This document shows positions 25,205 through 33,721 of a stretch of 64,000 bases of DNA, one piece after another. The notes beneath the pieces were generated by a model that was not told the DNA's origin, made no database searches, and worked only from the letters and a program-made list of their open reading frames with translations. The DNA is from JBQKLI01 sp012798975 (lineage in GTDB: Bacteria > Bacillota > Clostridia > Tissierellales > Peptoniphilaceae). How positions within the stretch are numbered: the first letter of the stretch is position 1; the number at the start of each line of letters is the position of its first letter. The stretch is from positions 1 through 64,000 of the forward strand of contig NZ_JBQKLI010000007.1 of the NCBI RefSeq assembly GCF_052116305.1, written 5' to 3'. The position numbers were made by a program, and so were the translations under genes.

Positions 25205-25945
25205 TTATTCATTTTCTAAATCTGCATTTTGCCAATTATGGAATACAGACTGTACATCGTCATTATCTTCAAGCATGTCAATCATTTTCTGAAGTTTCTT
25301 TTGAGCCTCGGGATCTTCTACGTCTGTTTCATTTTGCGGAAGATAAAATAAATCTGCTGTGTGGAATTCATAGCCGTTTTCTAAAAGGTTATCTCGGACT
25401 TTGGCAAAATCATCCATGGAAGTTGTTACGACAAATAAATCCTCTTCCATTTGTACATCTTCTGCTCCTGCCTCTATGGCTTCTAACATGAACTCTTCTT
25501 CATCTTTATCCTTTTTATCGATGGTTAAAACACCTTTGTGATCAAACATAAAGATTACAGAACCGTTTTGTCCCAAATTACCTCCAAACTTATCAAAAGC
25601 ATGTCGGATATCCGCTGCAGTACGATTTCTGTTATCCGTTAAACAATTTACGATAACAGCAACACCTTCAGGACCGTATCCTTCATAGATGATCTTTTCA
25701 TAGCTTGCCCCGCTATCTTCTCCTGAACCTTTTTTTATAGCTCTTTGGATATTATCGTTAGGCATATTTTCTGCTTTTGCTTTTTCAATTGCTGATTTTA
25801 AAGAGGGATTATAATCTGGATCCGGGCCGCCTTCTCGTACGGCTACAGATATCATTCGAGCGATTTTAGTAAATATTTTACCTCGTTTCGCATCTTCTTT
25901 CCCTTTTTTATCTTTAATACTAGACCATTTATTATGTCCTGACAT
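25205..25945 (-). CDS. yebC: YebC/PmpR family protein
   Basis: This 246-residue protein starts MSGHNKWSSIKDKKGKEDAKRGKIFTK, the strongly conserved YebC N terminus. Family blocks GGPDPDYNPSL, MPNDNIQRAIKKG and YEGYGPEGVA follow. Members are described as DNA-binding regulators, and more recently some act in translation of proline-rich stretches. The ATG at 25945 is chosen over one nine bases upstream because AGGAAGGTG is at the right distance and the conserved N terminus begins there. Confidence 0.93.
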   Translation of the reverse strand: MSGHNKWSSIKDKKGKEDAKRGKIFTKIARMISVAVREGGPDPDYNPSLKSAIEKAKAENMPNDNIQRAIKKGSGEDSGASYEKIIYEGYGPEGVAVIVNCLTDNRNRTAADIRHAFDKFGGNLGQNGSVIFMFDHKGVLTIDKKDKDEEEFMLEAIEAGAEDVQMEEDLFVVTTSMDDFAKVRDNLLENGYEFHTADLFYLPQNETDVEDPEAQKKLQKMIDMLEDNDDVQSVFHNWQNADLENE

Positions 25946-26025
25946 TTCAAACACCTTCCTCTTGCTTCATAGATTGATACATAACTAATAGATTATACCA
26001 TAATTAGAAAATGTATTGTAGGTAT

Positions 26026-26670
26026 CTAGTCTAGCACTATTTTGTTTTTTTCTTTTTTTAATAACAGATCTCCCTGCTGGATCTCCCCATTGCCGTTTGT
26101 TAGATTCATTATCGTTTCATTAAAGTCTTTTATCTGCTCTTCTTCTATTAGATAATCGAAAAATACTTTGTCTAAATATTCTTTATTTTTAAGATTCCAC
26201 TTTTTGTTTGCCGTGGTATTTTCGATACTTCCTAAATAACTGTAATCCGCAGTAAGTTTGATTTCCCAGAAAGTTCGGACATCAACTTTTTCTACAAGGG
26301 TTTCGACAAGTTTTGCAGCTTTTCCATAGGCACGGATAAGACCGCCTTTTCCAAGCAGTATCCCTCCGAAATATCTGGTTACCACAATACAAATATTTGT
26401 AAGATCTTCTTTCTTTATATATTCAAGGATGGGTACACCTGCAGTTCCTTGGGGTTCTCCATCGTCACTGTATTTTTGAATCTCTTTATTTTTGCCGATA
26501 ATATAAGCATAGGTGTGATGTCTTGCGTCTGGATATTTCTTTTTTATTTCTGAAATAAAGGAAACGGTATCTTCTTCCTGGATGCATTCTTTTACGGATG
26601 CGATAAATTTTGATTTCTTCTCGACGTGAAAGCCTTCCCCTCCGCCGTGAATCGTTTTATAAATTATCAC
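26026..26670 (-). CDS. yigZ: YigZ/IMPACT family protein
   Basis: This 214-residue protein shows UPF0029 N-terminal motifs: KKSKFIASV, ARHHTYAYIIG, YSDDGEPQGTAGVPIL and VTRYFGGILLGKGGLIRAYGKAA. A C-terminal ferredoxin-like DUF1949 domain follows. IMPACT-related proteins bind ribosomes or regulate translation in stress, but the bacterial role is unclear. It appears to start with GTG, overlapping the end of hflX by 14 bases, so it is coupled to it. Confidence 0.88.
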   Translation of the reverse strand: MIIYKTIHGGGEGFHVEKKSKFIASVKECIQEEDTVSFISEIKKKYPDARHHTYAYIIGKNKEIQKYSDDGEPQGTAGVPILEYIKKEDLTNICIVVTRYFGGILLGKGGLIRAYGKAAKLVETLVEKVDVRTFWEIKLTADYSYLGSIENTTANKKWNLKNKEYLDKVFFDYLIEEEQIKDFNETIMNLTNGNGEIQQGDLLLKKEKNKIVLD

Positions 26671-27922
26671 TGTCTTTCACTCTTTCGTATTTTTTATATT
26701 TCAAAAAAGATGCATCATTCATAAAAACAGTTATCGATGCCCCTTCTTCTACATACTCCATGCCTTCTGTTTTGAAATTCTTTAAAAGATTATACAGTAT
26801 TTCTTGGTCTTCATAAGGAATCAATAAGGATCTTTTTTTCTCATCTTTAGCAAGAATTTCTTCGATTTTTTCTTTTAAACGAAGAATGTCTTTCGGATCA
26901 AGTGCTGAAATAAATATCTTGTCTTCAATGTCTGCATAGAGAAATTCTTCCCTTCTTTCTAAGAGATCAACTTTATTAAAAACAGTTAAAACAGGTATTT
27001 GAATATCCATATCTCTGAGAAGTGCCCGAGTTGTTTCCCTTTGTATATCAACATTATCGTTATTGGAATCCACAACTTCTAAGATTAGATCTGCATAGCG
27101 TATTTCTTCGAGAGTACTTTTAAAAGCTTCTATCAAAAATGTAGGCAGATCTTCGATAAATCCAACAGTATCCGATAGTACGATTTCTCGGAATTCATTT
27201 AATTTAACCTTTCTTAGGGTTGTATCCAATGTATGGAACAACTGATCTTTTGCATCGAAAACTTCCCCTTCCTCTCCTAAAAACGCTTTTGCAATCGTTG
27301 ATTTTCCTGCATTGGTATAGCCGATAATCGATATTTGAGGAATCGGATTTTTGATTCGTTTGTTTCGTGTAATCTGTCTTGTATTTTCCACTTGTTCCAG
27401 CTGCTTTTTAATCTGGCTCATCTGCCTTTGAATTACACGGCGGTCCAACTCCAGCTTCTGCTCCCCGGGTCCTCTTGTTCCGATACCTGCTCCTTCTCTC
27501 GAAAGATAATCTCTATATCCGATAAGCCTTGGAAGCCGATATTTCAACTGTGCAAGCTCCACTTGAAGAACCGCTTCTTTTGTTTTAGCTCGTGTTGCAA
27601 ATATATCGAGAATAAGATTTGTTCTATCAACAATCTTGGCGTCAAGGGTATTTTCCAAATTCTTCATTTGGCTGCCGCTAAGCTCATGATTAAAAATTAT
27701 AGTATGAGCATCTAGTTTTTCCATTTGATCTTTAATTTCTTCCAATTTACCAGATCCGACATAGGTTCTCGAATCGATACGATCTCTCGGTGCTGTGACA
27801 GAAGCTGCTGCTTCACCTCCTGAAGACTCTACCAGTTCTTTTAACTCTTTTATTCTATTTTCATAGTCATAATTATTTCTGCTTTTTAGTTCTACTGTTA
27901 CGGTTATTACTTTTTCTCTCAT
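26657..27922 (-). CDS. hflX: GTPase HflX
   Basis: This 421-residue ribosome-associated GTPase has an N-terminal HflX domain (SRTYVGSGKLEEIK, IIFNHELSGSQMKNLE, DRTNLILDIFATRAKTKEA). A glycine-rich linker follows (SREGAGIGTRGPGEQKLELDRR). The G domain has G1 GYTNAGKSTI, G3 DTVGF and G4 NKVD. HflX splits or rescues stalled 70S ribosomes. A minus-strand TATACT (27941-27946) with extended TG lies just upstream of the RBS. Confidence 0.94.
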   Translation of the reverse strand: MREKVITVTVELKSRNNYDYENRIKELKELVESSGGEAAASVTAPRDRIDSRTYVGSGKLEEIKDQMEKLDAHTIIFNHELSGSQMKNLENTLDAKIVDRTNLILDIFATRAKTKEAVLQVELAQLKYRLPRLIGYRDYLSREGAGIGTRGPGEQKLELDRRVIQRQMSQIKKQLEQVENTRQITRNKRIKNPIPQISIIGYTNAGKSTIAKAFLGEEGEVFDAKDQLFHTLDTTLRKVKLNEFREIVLSDTVGFIEDLPTFLIEAFKSTLEEIRYADLILEVVDSNNDNVDIQRETTRALLRDMDIQIPVLTVFNKVDLLERREEFLYADIEDKIFISALDPKDILRLKEKIEEILAKDEKKRSLLIPYEDQEILYNLLKNFKTEGMEYVEEGASITVFMNDASFLKYKKYERVKDSDNL

Positions 27923-27979
27923 AGTCTCTCCTTTGCATATAGTATAACATTTATGAGCTTCTCTTTTTCATTCGGATCG

Positions 27980-28008
27980 TTAACAAAGAAAACCGCATAT
28001 GATATAAT
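27980..28008 (+). promoter_or_regulatory. SigmaA promoter of the class A PBP gene
   Basis: TTAACA, 17 bases, TATAAT with extended TGA immediately before the -10, ending 27 bases before the ATG. Confidence 0.85.
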
Positions 28009-28035
28009 CTTTTATATATCAATTAGGAGGTCATC

Positions 28036-31023
28036 ATGTTTAAATTCAAAAAAGGCCAAGGTATCAATCGGTCTCATCGAAGAATTAAAAATTTTTTGAC
28101 CGGTCTTATAATTTTCTTCACCTTGGTTATAGGAGGTCTTGGACTTGCTGTAGTGGGTATCATCAAAGATGCCCCTGATATCGATATGGCAAATGTCAGC
28201 GATCAGCTTAAGCAGACCTCAACCATAGTAAATCAAGATGGCGAAATTATAGAAAATGTCCAAACATCTGAATACAGAGAATTGATCTCTCTAGATAAAA
28301 TACCCCAGCAGCTGACAGATGCATTTGTTGCTGTAGAGGATGAACGTTTTTACAGTCATTCAGGTGTTGACCCTCTCGGAGTAATGAGAGCAGTGGTGGA
28401 TAATTTGAAAGCCGGTTCTATTGTACAAGGTGCATCTACAATCGCACAGCAGTTAGCTCGAAACTTATACTTATCAACGGATCAAAATTTCGACCGTAAA
28501 ATTAAAGAAGCCTATCTAGCTTTGCAGCTGACCGAAGCATTAGGTCAGGATGGAGTTTTAGAAGCTTATATGAATCGTGTGTACTTAGGTCAAAATGCCT
28601 ATGGCGTTCAGGCTGCAAGTAAAATTTATTTCTCTAAAGATATCGATGAAATTACATTAGCAGAGGCAGCCACATTAGCCGGTATTGTCAAAAGCCCGAC
28701 GAATCTTGCTTTATATCGTACAAAAAGCCCTGGAGATGTCAGCGACGAAGACACTGTCGTAGGCGAAGTACGGCTAAACGGCCATAATTATACAGCAATA
28801 CTAAATAACAACACTTTAGAACGACAGAAATATGTATTATCGAAAATGCTTGAAACAGGCAAGATTGACCAAGCTCAATTTGAACAAGCCTCAGCTGAAG
28901 ATATCGCATCTTCTATAGATCCTGGCAGACAGTCGGAAAAAATATTATCTGCATATTACTCTGACTTGATTCAGTCTCAGGTGACTTCAAAGTTAGTCCA
29001 AGAAGGAGGCTATACAGAAGAAGAAGCTAAAAATATGCTTGTTAACGGCGGAATCAAAATTTACAGCAGTGTGGATATGGATCTGCAAAAAGAAATTGAA
29101 GAGATATATAATAACTTTTCTTCTTATATCTTAAGAGGCCGCGGCAGCAGCAGCCGTCCAGCGCTTTTAAACTATTCTGCAGACGGAAATGGCAATATTA
29201 CAAATGCAAATAATGAAGTTATCTACTTCCAACGTTCTCAAATGATTAATAGTCAAGGCAGAGTGGTTATTCCTAGTTCTCAGTTCGAAATAACAGAAGA
29301 CGGCGGCGTTCTTTTTAAAACAAACAGACTTCGCTTAAACGGCAACCAGCTTGATATTGTAGATTATTACTCTGTTAATAACAATAACAACCTTGTAACC
29401 CACGAAGTCTCAAAAATCACGATACCAAACGGACAAATTACTCAAACAGACGAAGGTTTAAAGCTAGACCGAAATTATATAAAAGATAATGAAGATTTTT
29501 ATACAATTAACACAGAAGGCAATATGGTGTTAAATGATGCTTATTATATTGTAAACACAGAAGGGGTTCCTCAGCCTCAAGCTTCAACGGTGATTATCGA
29601 CCATAAAAATGGAGCGATTAAAGCTGTTGTAGGCGGACGCTCCTCCCAAGACGAACAGCAAGGCTACAATATCTACAACCGAGCTACAAAAATTCCTAGA
29701 CAGCCCGGCTCTACGATGAAGCCTCTAGCCGTCTATACACCGGCTTTAGCCAACGGCTATACAGCTGCTTCTGGAATCGATGATGTTCCTTTCTATAACA
29801 ACGAAGGCGAAAGATGGCCAAACAACTGGTATAACGGTTATAAAGGCATTGTCTCCCTGCGTGAAAGTGTAGAACAATCTATCAATGTAAATGCAGTAAA
29901 GACATTGGAAGCTGTGACAATTCCTAAATCAAAAGAGTTTTTAACAAATTTCGGTATTATAAATCCGAATAATATGAATGCAGACCACTTTGTTACTGCA
30001 GATGAAAATCCAACTGTCAATGACGAGAATTTGGCTATGGCTCTCGGCGCTATGACAGAAGGGCTCACCAATCTAGAATTAACAGCTGCTTACGCAGCCT
30101 TAGCAAATGAAGGAACTTATGTTGAACCTCTTACCTTTACAAAGGTGGAGGACAGTAAAGGAAATGTACTTCTCGATCATCCGCAAAAGAGAGTTCAAGT
30201 CGTTTCTCCACAGACAGCTTTCGTAATGACAGATATTCTAAGAACTTCTGTAAATTATAACTATGCAGTTTCAGCAAAACATCACAGCATTCAAGTAGCT
30301 GGGAAAACAGGTACTACTCAAGGTAATCAGGACTTATGGTTTGTAGGCTATTCTCCTTACTATACAATCGGTACTTGGATGGGATTCGATAATCAACAGC
30401 TGAAACTATCCTATAACGGTGGAGAAGCAGTAGACTTCTGGGGCATTATCAACGATGCAGCTCTTGCAAATAAAGAAGCTATGGATTTTAGAGAACCAAA
30501 TGGTATTGTCCGAAAACAAGTATGTACACTGTCCGGCAAACTTCCAAAACAATCCTGTTATAACGATCCAAGGGGTGTCGTAAAAACTGAAGTATTTGCT
30601 GCAGGAACAGAGCCGACAGAATATTGTCATGTTCACGAAGGACAGTGGGGAAATTCTTATATTGTGCGTCCTGTCCCCTACGATCCGGCGAAAAACGATT
30701 ATATTTATCCAGATGACTGGAGATATACGAAAGAAGGAAGAGCTTATTATCAACGTCAGCAACAGCAGCGAAGATGGAATGAACAAAGAAACAATCAGCG
30801 TCGTCAGGAACGTGAAACAGATGATGAGAACGATAACGAAAATAATAACGAGAACAATCAAAACAACAATAATCAAAATAATCAGAATAATCAAGACTGG
30901 AACAACCAAAACAACAATAATGATAACAACTCTACGAATAACAATTCTAATCAAGGAAATAATTCCAATAGAGGAAATAATTCGAACACAAGAAACAACT
31001 CGGATAACAGGAATAACGATTAA
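28036..31023 (+). CDS. Class A penicillin-binding protein (glycosyltransferase/transpeptidase)
   Basis: This 995-residue bifunctional peptidoglycan synthase has one N-terminal membrane anchor (about residues 20-42). A GT51 glycosyltransferase carries the catalytic Glu101 in EDERFYSHSGVDPLG, GASTIAQQLARNLYL and EAYMNRVYLGQNAYGV. The transpeptidase has Ser in GSTMK (about residue 559), SINVN (SxN) and AGKTGTTQG (about residue 756). The tail from about 925 is extremely Asn/Gln/Arg-rich and should be disordered. AGGAGG lies seven bases before the ATG. It is monocistronic, with its own promoter and terminator. Confidence 0.95.
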   Translation: MFKFKKGQGINRSHRRIKNFLTGLIIFFTLVIGGLGLAVVGIIKDAPDIDMANVSDQLKQTSTIVNQDGEIIENVQTSEYRELISLDKIPQQLTDAFVAVEDERFYSHSGVDPLGVMRAVVDNLKAGSIVQGASTIAQQLARNLYLSTDQNFDRKIKEAYLALQLTEALGQDGVLEAYMNRVYLGQNAYGVQAASKIYFSKDIDEITLAEAATLAGIVKSPTNLALYRTKSPGDVSDEDTVVGEVRLNGHNYTAILNNNTLERQKYVLSKMLETGKIDQAQFEQASAEDIASSIDPGRQSEKILSAYYSDLIQSQVTSKLVQEGGYTEEEAKNMLVNGGIKIYSSVDMDLQKEIEEIYNNFSSYILRGRGSSSRPALLNYSADGNGNITNANNEVIYFQRSQMINSQGRVVIPSSQFEITEDGGVLFKTNRLRLNGNQLDIVDYYSVNNNNNLVTHEVSKITIPNGQITQTDEGLKLDRNYIKDNEDFYTINTEGNMVLNDAYYIVNTEGVPQPQASTVIIDHKNGAIKAVVGGRSSQDEQQGYNIYNRATKIPRQPGSTMKPLAVYTPALANGYTAASGIDDVPFYNNEGERWPNNWYNGYKGIVSLRESVEQSINVNAVKTLEAVTIPKSKEFLTNFGIINPNNMNADHFVTADENPTVNDENLAMALGAMTEGLTNLELTAAYAALANEGTYVEPLTFTKVEDSKGNVLLDHPQKRVQVVSPQTAFVMTDILRTSVNYNYAVSAKHHSIQVAGKTGTTQGNQDLWFVGYSPYYTIGTWMGFDNQQLKLSYNGGEAVDFWGIINDAALANKEAMDFREPNGIVRKQVCTLSGKLPKQSCYNDPRGVVKTEVFAAGTEPTEYCHVHEGQWGNSYIVRPVPYDPAKNDYIYPDDWRYTKEGRAYYQRQQQQRRWNEQRNNQRRQERETDDENDNENNNENNQNNNNQNNQNNQDWNNQNNNNDNNSTNNNSNQGNNSNRGNNSNTRNNSDNRNND

Positions 31024-31036
31024 GACTTTCATTAAA

Positions 31037-31069
31037 AAACTATCTATTAAAAAAATAGATAGTTTTTTC
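31037..31069 (+). terminator. Terminator of the PBP gene
   Basis: Stem AAACTATCTATT / AATAGATAGTTT with a short A loop, followed by TTTTTTCTTG, starting 14 bases after the stop. Confidence 0.93.
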
Positions 31070-31148
31070 TTGCTTTTAATCTAAATTTATTGTATAATTT
31101 ATTTTGTCGTTAAGAAGTTTTAAAGAAATAAATTTTCTAAAAAAACTC

Positions 31149-31177
31149 TTGACAAAGAAAAAACCATTTGTTATTAT
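31149..31177 (+). promoter_or_regulatory. Promoter of the tRNA-His/tRNA-Leu unit
   Basis: Consensus TTGACA, 17 bases, TATTAT, about 26 bases before tRNA-His. Confidence 0.85.
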
Positions 31178-31202
31178 TATAAGGTAATCGCTAAGGCGGT
31201 TT

Positions 31203-31280
31203 GGTGGGTGTGGCCTAGTTGGTTAGGGCGTCAGATTGTGGCTCTGAAGGTCGTGGGTTCGAATCCCATCATCCACCCCA
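31203..31280 (+). tRNA. tRNA-His (anticodon GUG)
   Basis: A complete cloverleaf with encoded CCA and the extra 5' G-1 pairing with C73 that identifies tRNA-His. The acceptor stem is GTGGGTG/CATCCAC, the anticodon loop TTGTGGC carries GTG, and the T-arm is GTGGGTTCGAATCCCAT. Four bases separate it from tRNA-Leu. Confidence 0.97.
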
Positions 31281-31284
31281 GTAG

Positions 31285-31368
31285 GCGGGAATGGCGGAAT
31301 TGGCAGACGCGCTAGACTTAGGATCTAGTGTCATTGACGTGGGGGTTCAAGTCCTCTTTCCCGCACCA
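31285..31368 (+). tRNA. tRNA-Leu (anticodon UAG)
   Basis: A class II tRNA with a long variable arm. The acceptor stem is GCGGGAA/TTCCCGC with encoded CCA. The anticodon loop CTTAGGA carries TAG between stems CTAGA/TCTAG. Co-transcribed with tRNA-His. Confidence 0.97.
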
Positions 31369-31371
31369 TAT

Positions 31372-31399
31372 AAAGCAGGTATCGTACCTGCTTTTTTTC
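31372..31399 (+). terminator. Terminator of the tRNA-His/tRNA-Leu unit
   Basis: Stem GCAGGTA / TACCTGC with a TCG loop followed by TTTTTTTCTTT, four bases after the CCA of tRNA-Leu. Confidence 0.93.
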
Positions 31400-31426
31400 T
31401 TTATCTTTTTTAATAAGGAGATTTCT

Positions 31427-32203
31427 ATGAAAGCTGTTTATATCATTCCGATATTTTTTATACTTCTATTTCTATATCTTTATCTTCAAGTGAGCTGGTT
31501 AAGGATACGTAAAGTTCATATTAAAAGCAGTAAACTGAGTCGTGATTATAAAATACTCCATCTGACAGATATTCACGCGAATCCTTTTATTCGTTATGAA
31601 AACATATTTTCTTCCATTCAGAATGAAAAACCGGATCTGATCTGCATCACCGGCGATATTATAAAAAAAGACTCGAAAGAGCTGGAATCTTTAAAAGAAT
31701 TGTTCGAGAATTTAGAAAAAACAAAACTTCCCCTCTTCTTTATCTATGGAAATCATGATCTTCGTCATAAAAGCAGAAAAAAGATAGAATCCTTCTTAAA
31801 AAACTATCCTGTGCATATTTTAAAGGATGAATCGTTTGAATTTGAGAAGGATATTCTAATAAACGGTTATGACCATAAAAAGCACCTCGCCCCTTTAAAC
31901 AAATCAGAGGAAAAGTTCACCCTCTCTTTAGTCCATGACCCTATTTTGTTTGTGCGTAGCATCGAACAAAGCGATTTGGTTTTATGCGGCCATACACACG
32001 GTGGACAAGTTCGTTTTCCCATTATAGGCGCTGTATATGTTCCGAACCAGACCTTCAAACCAAAATACAGCAAAGGCTTATATGAAACTGAAAAAGGCTC
32101 TATCTATATCGACAGCGGTCTCGGCTATTCTATGCTCCCTCTTAGATTTTTAAACCCGATCCAAATGTCCTATATACTGATAAAAAAGAGTGGAGAGTCA
32201 TAG
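31427..32203 (+). CDS. Membrane-anchored calcineurin-like metallophosphoesterase
   Basis: This 258-residue protein has an N-terminal membrane anchor (YIIPIFFILLFLYLYLQVSWL). A metallophosphoesterase domain follows: LTDIHA (metal Asp and His), ITGDII, GNHDLR, and CGHTHGGQVRFP. It is of the YkuE/YaeI type, some of which act on lipids or phosphorylated lipid intermediates. The substrate here is unknown. The ATG at 31427 is chosen because TAAGGAG lies seven bases upstream. Longer readings run through tRNA-Leu. The last codons (KKSGES) coincide with a copy of the dispersed repeat. Confidence 0.87.
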   Translation: MKAVYIIPIFFILLFLYLYLQVSWLRIRKVHIKSSKLSRDYKILHLTDIHANPFIRYENIFSSIQNEKPDLICITGDIIKKDSKELESLKELFENLEKTKLPLFFIYGNHDLRHKSRKKIESFLKNYPVHILKDESFEFEKDILINGYDHKKHLAPLNKSEEKFTLSLVHDPILFVRSIEQSDLVLCGHTHGGQVRFPIIGAVYVPNQTFKPKYSKGLYETEKGSIYIDSGLGYSMLPLRFLNPIQMSYILIKKSGES

Positions 32204-32256
32204 AGTAAAGATGTGGCGAAAAAGCTATGCTTTTCTATGTTGTATAGAGACTCTTA
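32182..32256 (+). repeat. Dispersed 3'-end repeat, copy 2 (end of phosphoesterase gene)
   Basis: It starts with TAAAAAAGAGTGGAGAGTCA, overlapping the stop codon, then AGAGTAAAGATGTGGCGAAAAAGC and a small hairpin. It ends near AGAGACTCTTATT, whose ACTCTT is the complement of the opening AAGAGT. It shares the A-run plus GAGTGGAGA core with copy 1 after rnfD. Confidence 0.45.
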
Positions 32257-32307
32257 TTACACTAATTATATCTAAAAAATTATTATTTTATTCAGTCTGA
32301 AAATAAT

Positions 32308-32340
32308 ATAAAAAGGAATCCAAATCGGATTCCTTTTTTG
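32308..32340. terminator. Bidirectional terminator between the phosphoesterase gene and ilvE
   Basis: Stem AAAAGGAATCC / GGATTCCTTTT with a four- to five-base loop, with T-runs on both strands. It can end the plus-strand phosphoesterase transcript and the minus-strand ilvE transcript. Confidence 0.88.
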
Positions 32341-32409
32341 TGTAATTAATAATTTTTTTTATTATGTTTTCGAACAAGAGAAAATCAGCATGTCTTCCCT
32401 ATCTTTATA

Positions 32410-32498
32410 GTAAAGAAACACGTTCCATGTTTCTTCCATATCTCCACTCTCTCACTCTCTTACTCTTCACTCTTTATTTTGAAACTCTTTCACTCTTT
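32410..32498 (-). repeat. Dispersed 3'-end repeat, copy 3 (after ilvE) with GAGTR microsatellite
   Basis: On the minus strand the stop of ilvE is followed by AAAAAGAGTGAAAGAGT, several further GAGTG/GAGTA units, then AGAGTGGAGATATGG (32436-32450, identical to copy 1). A hairpin AAGAAACA / TGTTTCTT follows. Between 32204 and 32498 I see no gene. Confidence 0.55.
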
Positions 32499-33560
32499 TT
32501 AAAGTTTAACAGTCCATTCAAATGGATCTTCGATTTTTCCTGTTTGAATGCCGAATAATGTATCATATATTTTTTGACTGTACGATCCTATTTCTCCGTT
32601 ATTAAAGACCATATCTTCCCCTTCATACGTAAGGCTGCCGATTGGCGAAATAACTGCTGCTGTTCCTGTTGCAAATACTTCTTCTACTAATCCATTTTTA
32701 TAAGCTTCTACAATTTCATCTATGGTTATCTGTCTTTCTTCTACCGTTTCTCCCCAATGTCTTAAAAGCTCTAAAACACTTTTTCTTGTAATTCCAGGAA
32801 GAATTGTACCAGACAAACTTGGAGTGATGAATTTTCCGTCTATTTTGAAAAAGGCGTTCGAAGTACCAACTTCTTCTATATACTTATGCTCAAGAGAATC
32901 CAGCCATAAAATCTGCTGATAGCCAAGTTTCCCCGCCTTTTCTTGTGCTGCAAGACTCGAAGCGTAGTTGCCTCCGCATTTCGCCTCTCCAGTACCGCCC
33001 CGTACTGTACGGGCATACTGATCTTCTACATACATATGCGTAGGCTGAAGTCCTGTAGCATAATAAGCGCCTACTGGGCTTAATATAATCATAAATTTAT
33101 AGCTGTTGCTGACACGTACTCCTACATAAGGATCTGTCGCAAAAACAAAAGGTCTGATATAAAGGGATGTTCCCTCTGCATCCGGAACCCAATCCTTGTC
33201 CACTTCAACTAACGCTCTTAATGCTTCCATAAAAACTTCTTCATCAATTGCAGGAATACACATTCTTTCGTTCGAACGGTTTAATCGTCTTGCATTTTCA
33301 TAGGGACGGAAAAACTGAATACTTCCATCCGCTAAGCGATAAGCTTTTAGGCCTTCAAAGGTTTCTTGGGCATAGTGAAATACCATCGCCGCTGGAGACA
33401 ATTCTATAGGTCCATAAGGCAGAATCTGTGCATTATGCCATCCTTCCTCTGGATTATAGTCCATAACAAACATATGATCCGTAAATTCAGTACCAAAGGA
33501 TAGTTTTGTTGGATCCACTTGTTCTTTTGGAGCTTCTGTTTTTGTAATTTTAATTTCCAT
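32499..33560 (-). CDS. ilvE: Branched-chain amino-acid aminotransferase
   Basis: This 353-residue PLP enzyme is of fold type IV, BCAT II type. It begins with a KxxP..... LSFGTEFTDHMFVMDY pattern, then AQETFEGLKAYR, RRLNRSNERMCIP, SLYIRPFVFATDP and GEAKCGGNYASSL (PLP Lys about 198). EEVGTSNAFF and GTAAVISPIG follow. It interconverts Leu, Ile and Val with their 2-oxo acids using glutamate, in the cytoplasm. ATG start preceded by GAAGGTG. It appears monocistronic: the next minus-strand gene is separated by a terminator and a convergent unit. Confidence 0.95.
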   Translation of the reverse strand: MEIKITKTEAPKEQVDPTKLSFGTEFTDHMFVMDYNPEEGWHNAQILPYGPIELSPAAMVFHYAQETFEGLKAYRLADGSIQFFRPYENARRLNRSNERMCIPAIDEEVFMEALRALVEVDKDWVPDAEGTSLYIRPFVFATDPYVGVRVSNSYKFMIILSPVGAYYATGLQPTHMYVEDQYARTVRGGTGEAKCGGNYASSLAAQEKAGKLGYQQILWLDSLEHKYIEEVGTSNAFFKIDGKFITPSLSGTILPGITRKSVLELLRHWGETVEERQITIDEIVEAYKNGLVEEVFATGTAAVISPIGSLTYEGEDMVFNNGEIGSYSQKIYDTLFGIQTGKIEDPFEWTVKL

Positions 33561-33721
33561 TTTTCACACACCTTCATTATATAATATCTTTTTTCATATT
33601 ATATCACAGAATAATAATCATGTACTGACGTTCCAAACAGCTAGAACTTTATACAGTTCCAATGCCATGGCTAAGAAATCTATAGACTGCATAACATTTA
33701 CATAACCATTCCTTTTATTTT

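Noticed and set aside
30406..31032. Ile/Val-rich 208-codon frame opposite the end of the PBP gene
   Set aside because: It is the antisense reading of an Asn-codon-rich tail and has no RBS or family resemblance.
32499..33620. T-box leader before ilvE (or asnB)
   Set aside because: The upstream regions are short and lack the T-box sequence and specifier stem.
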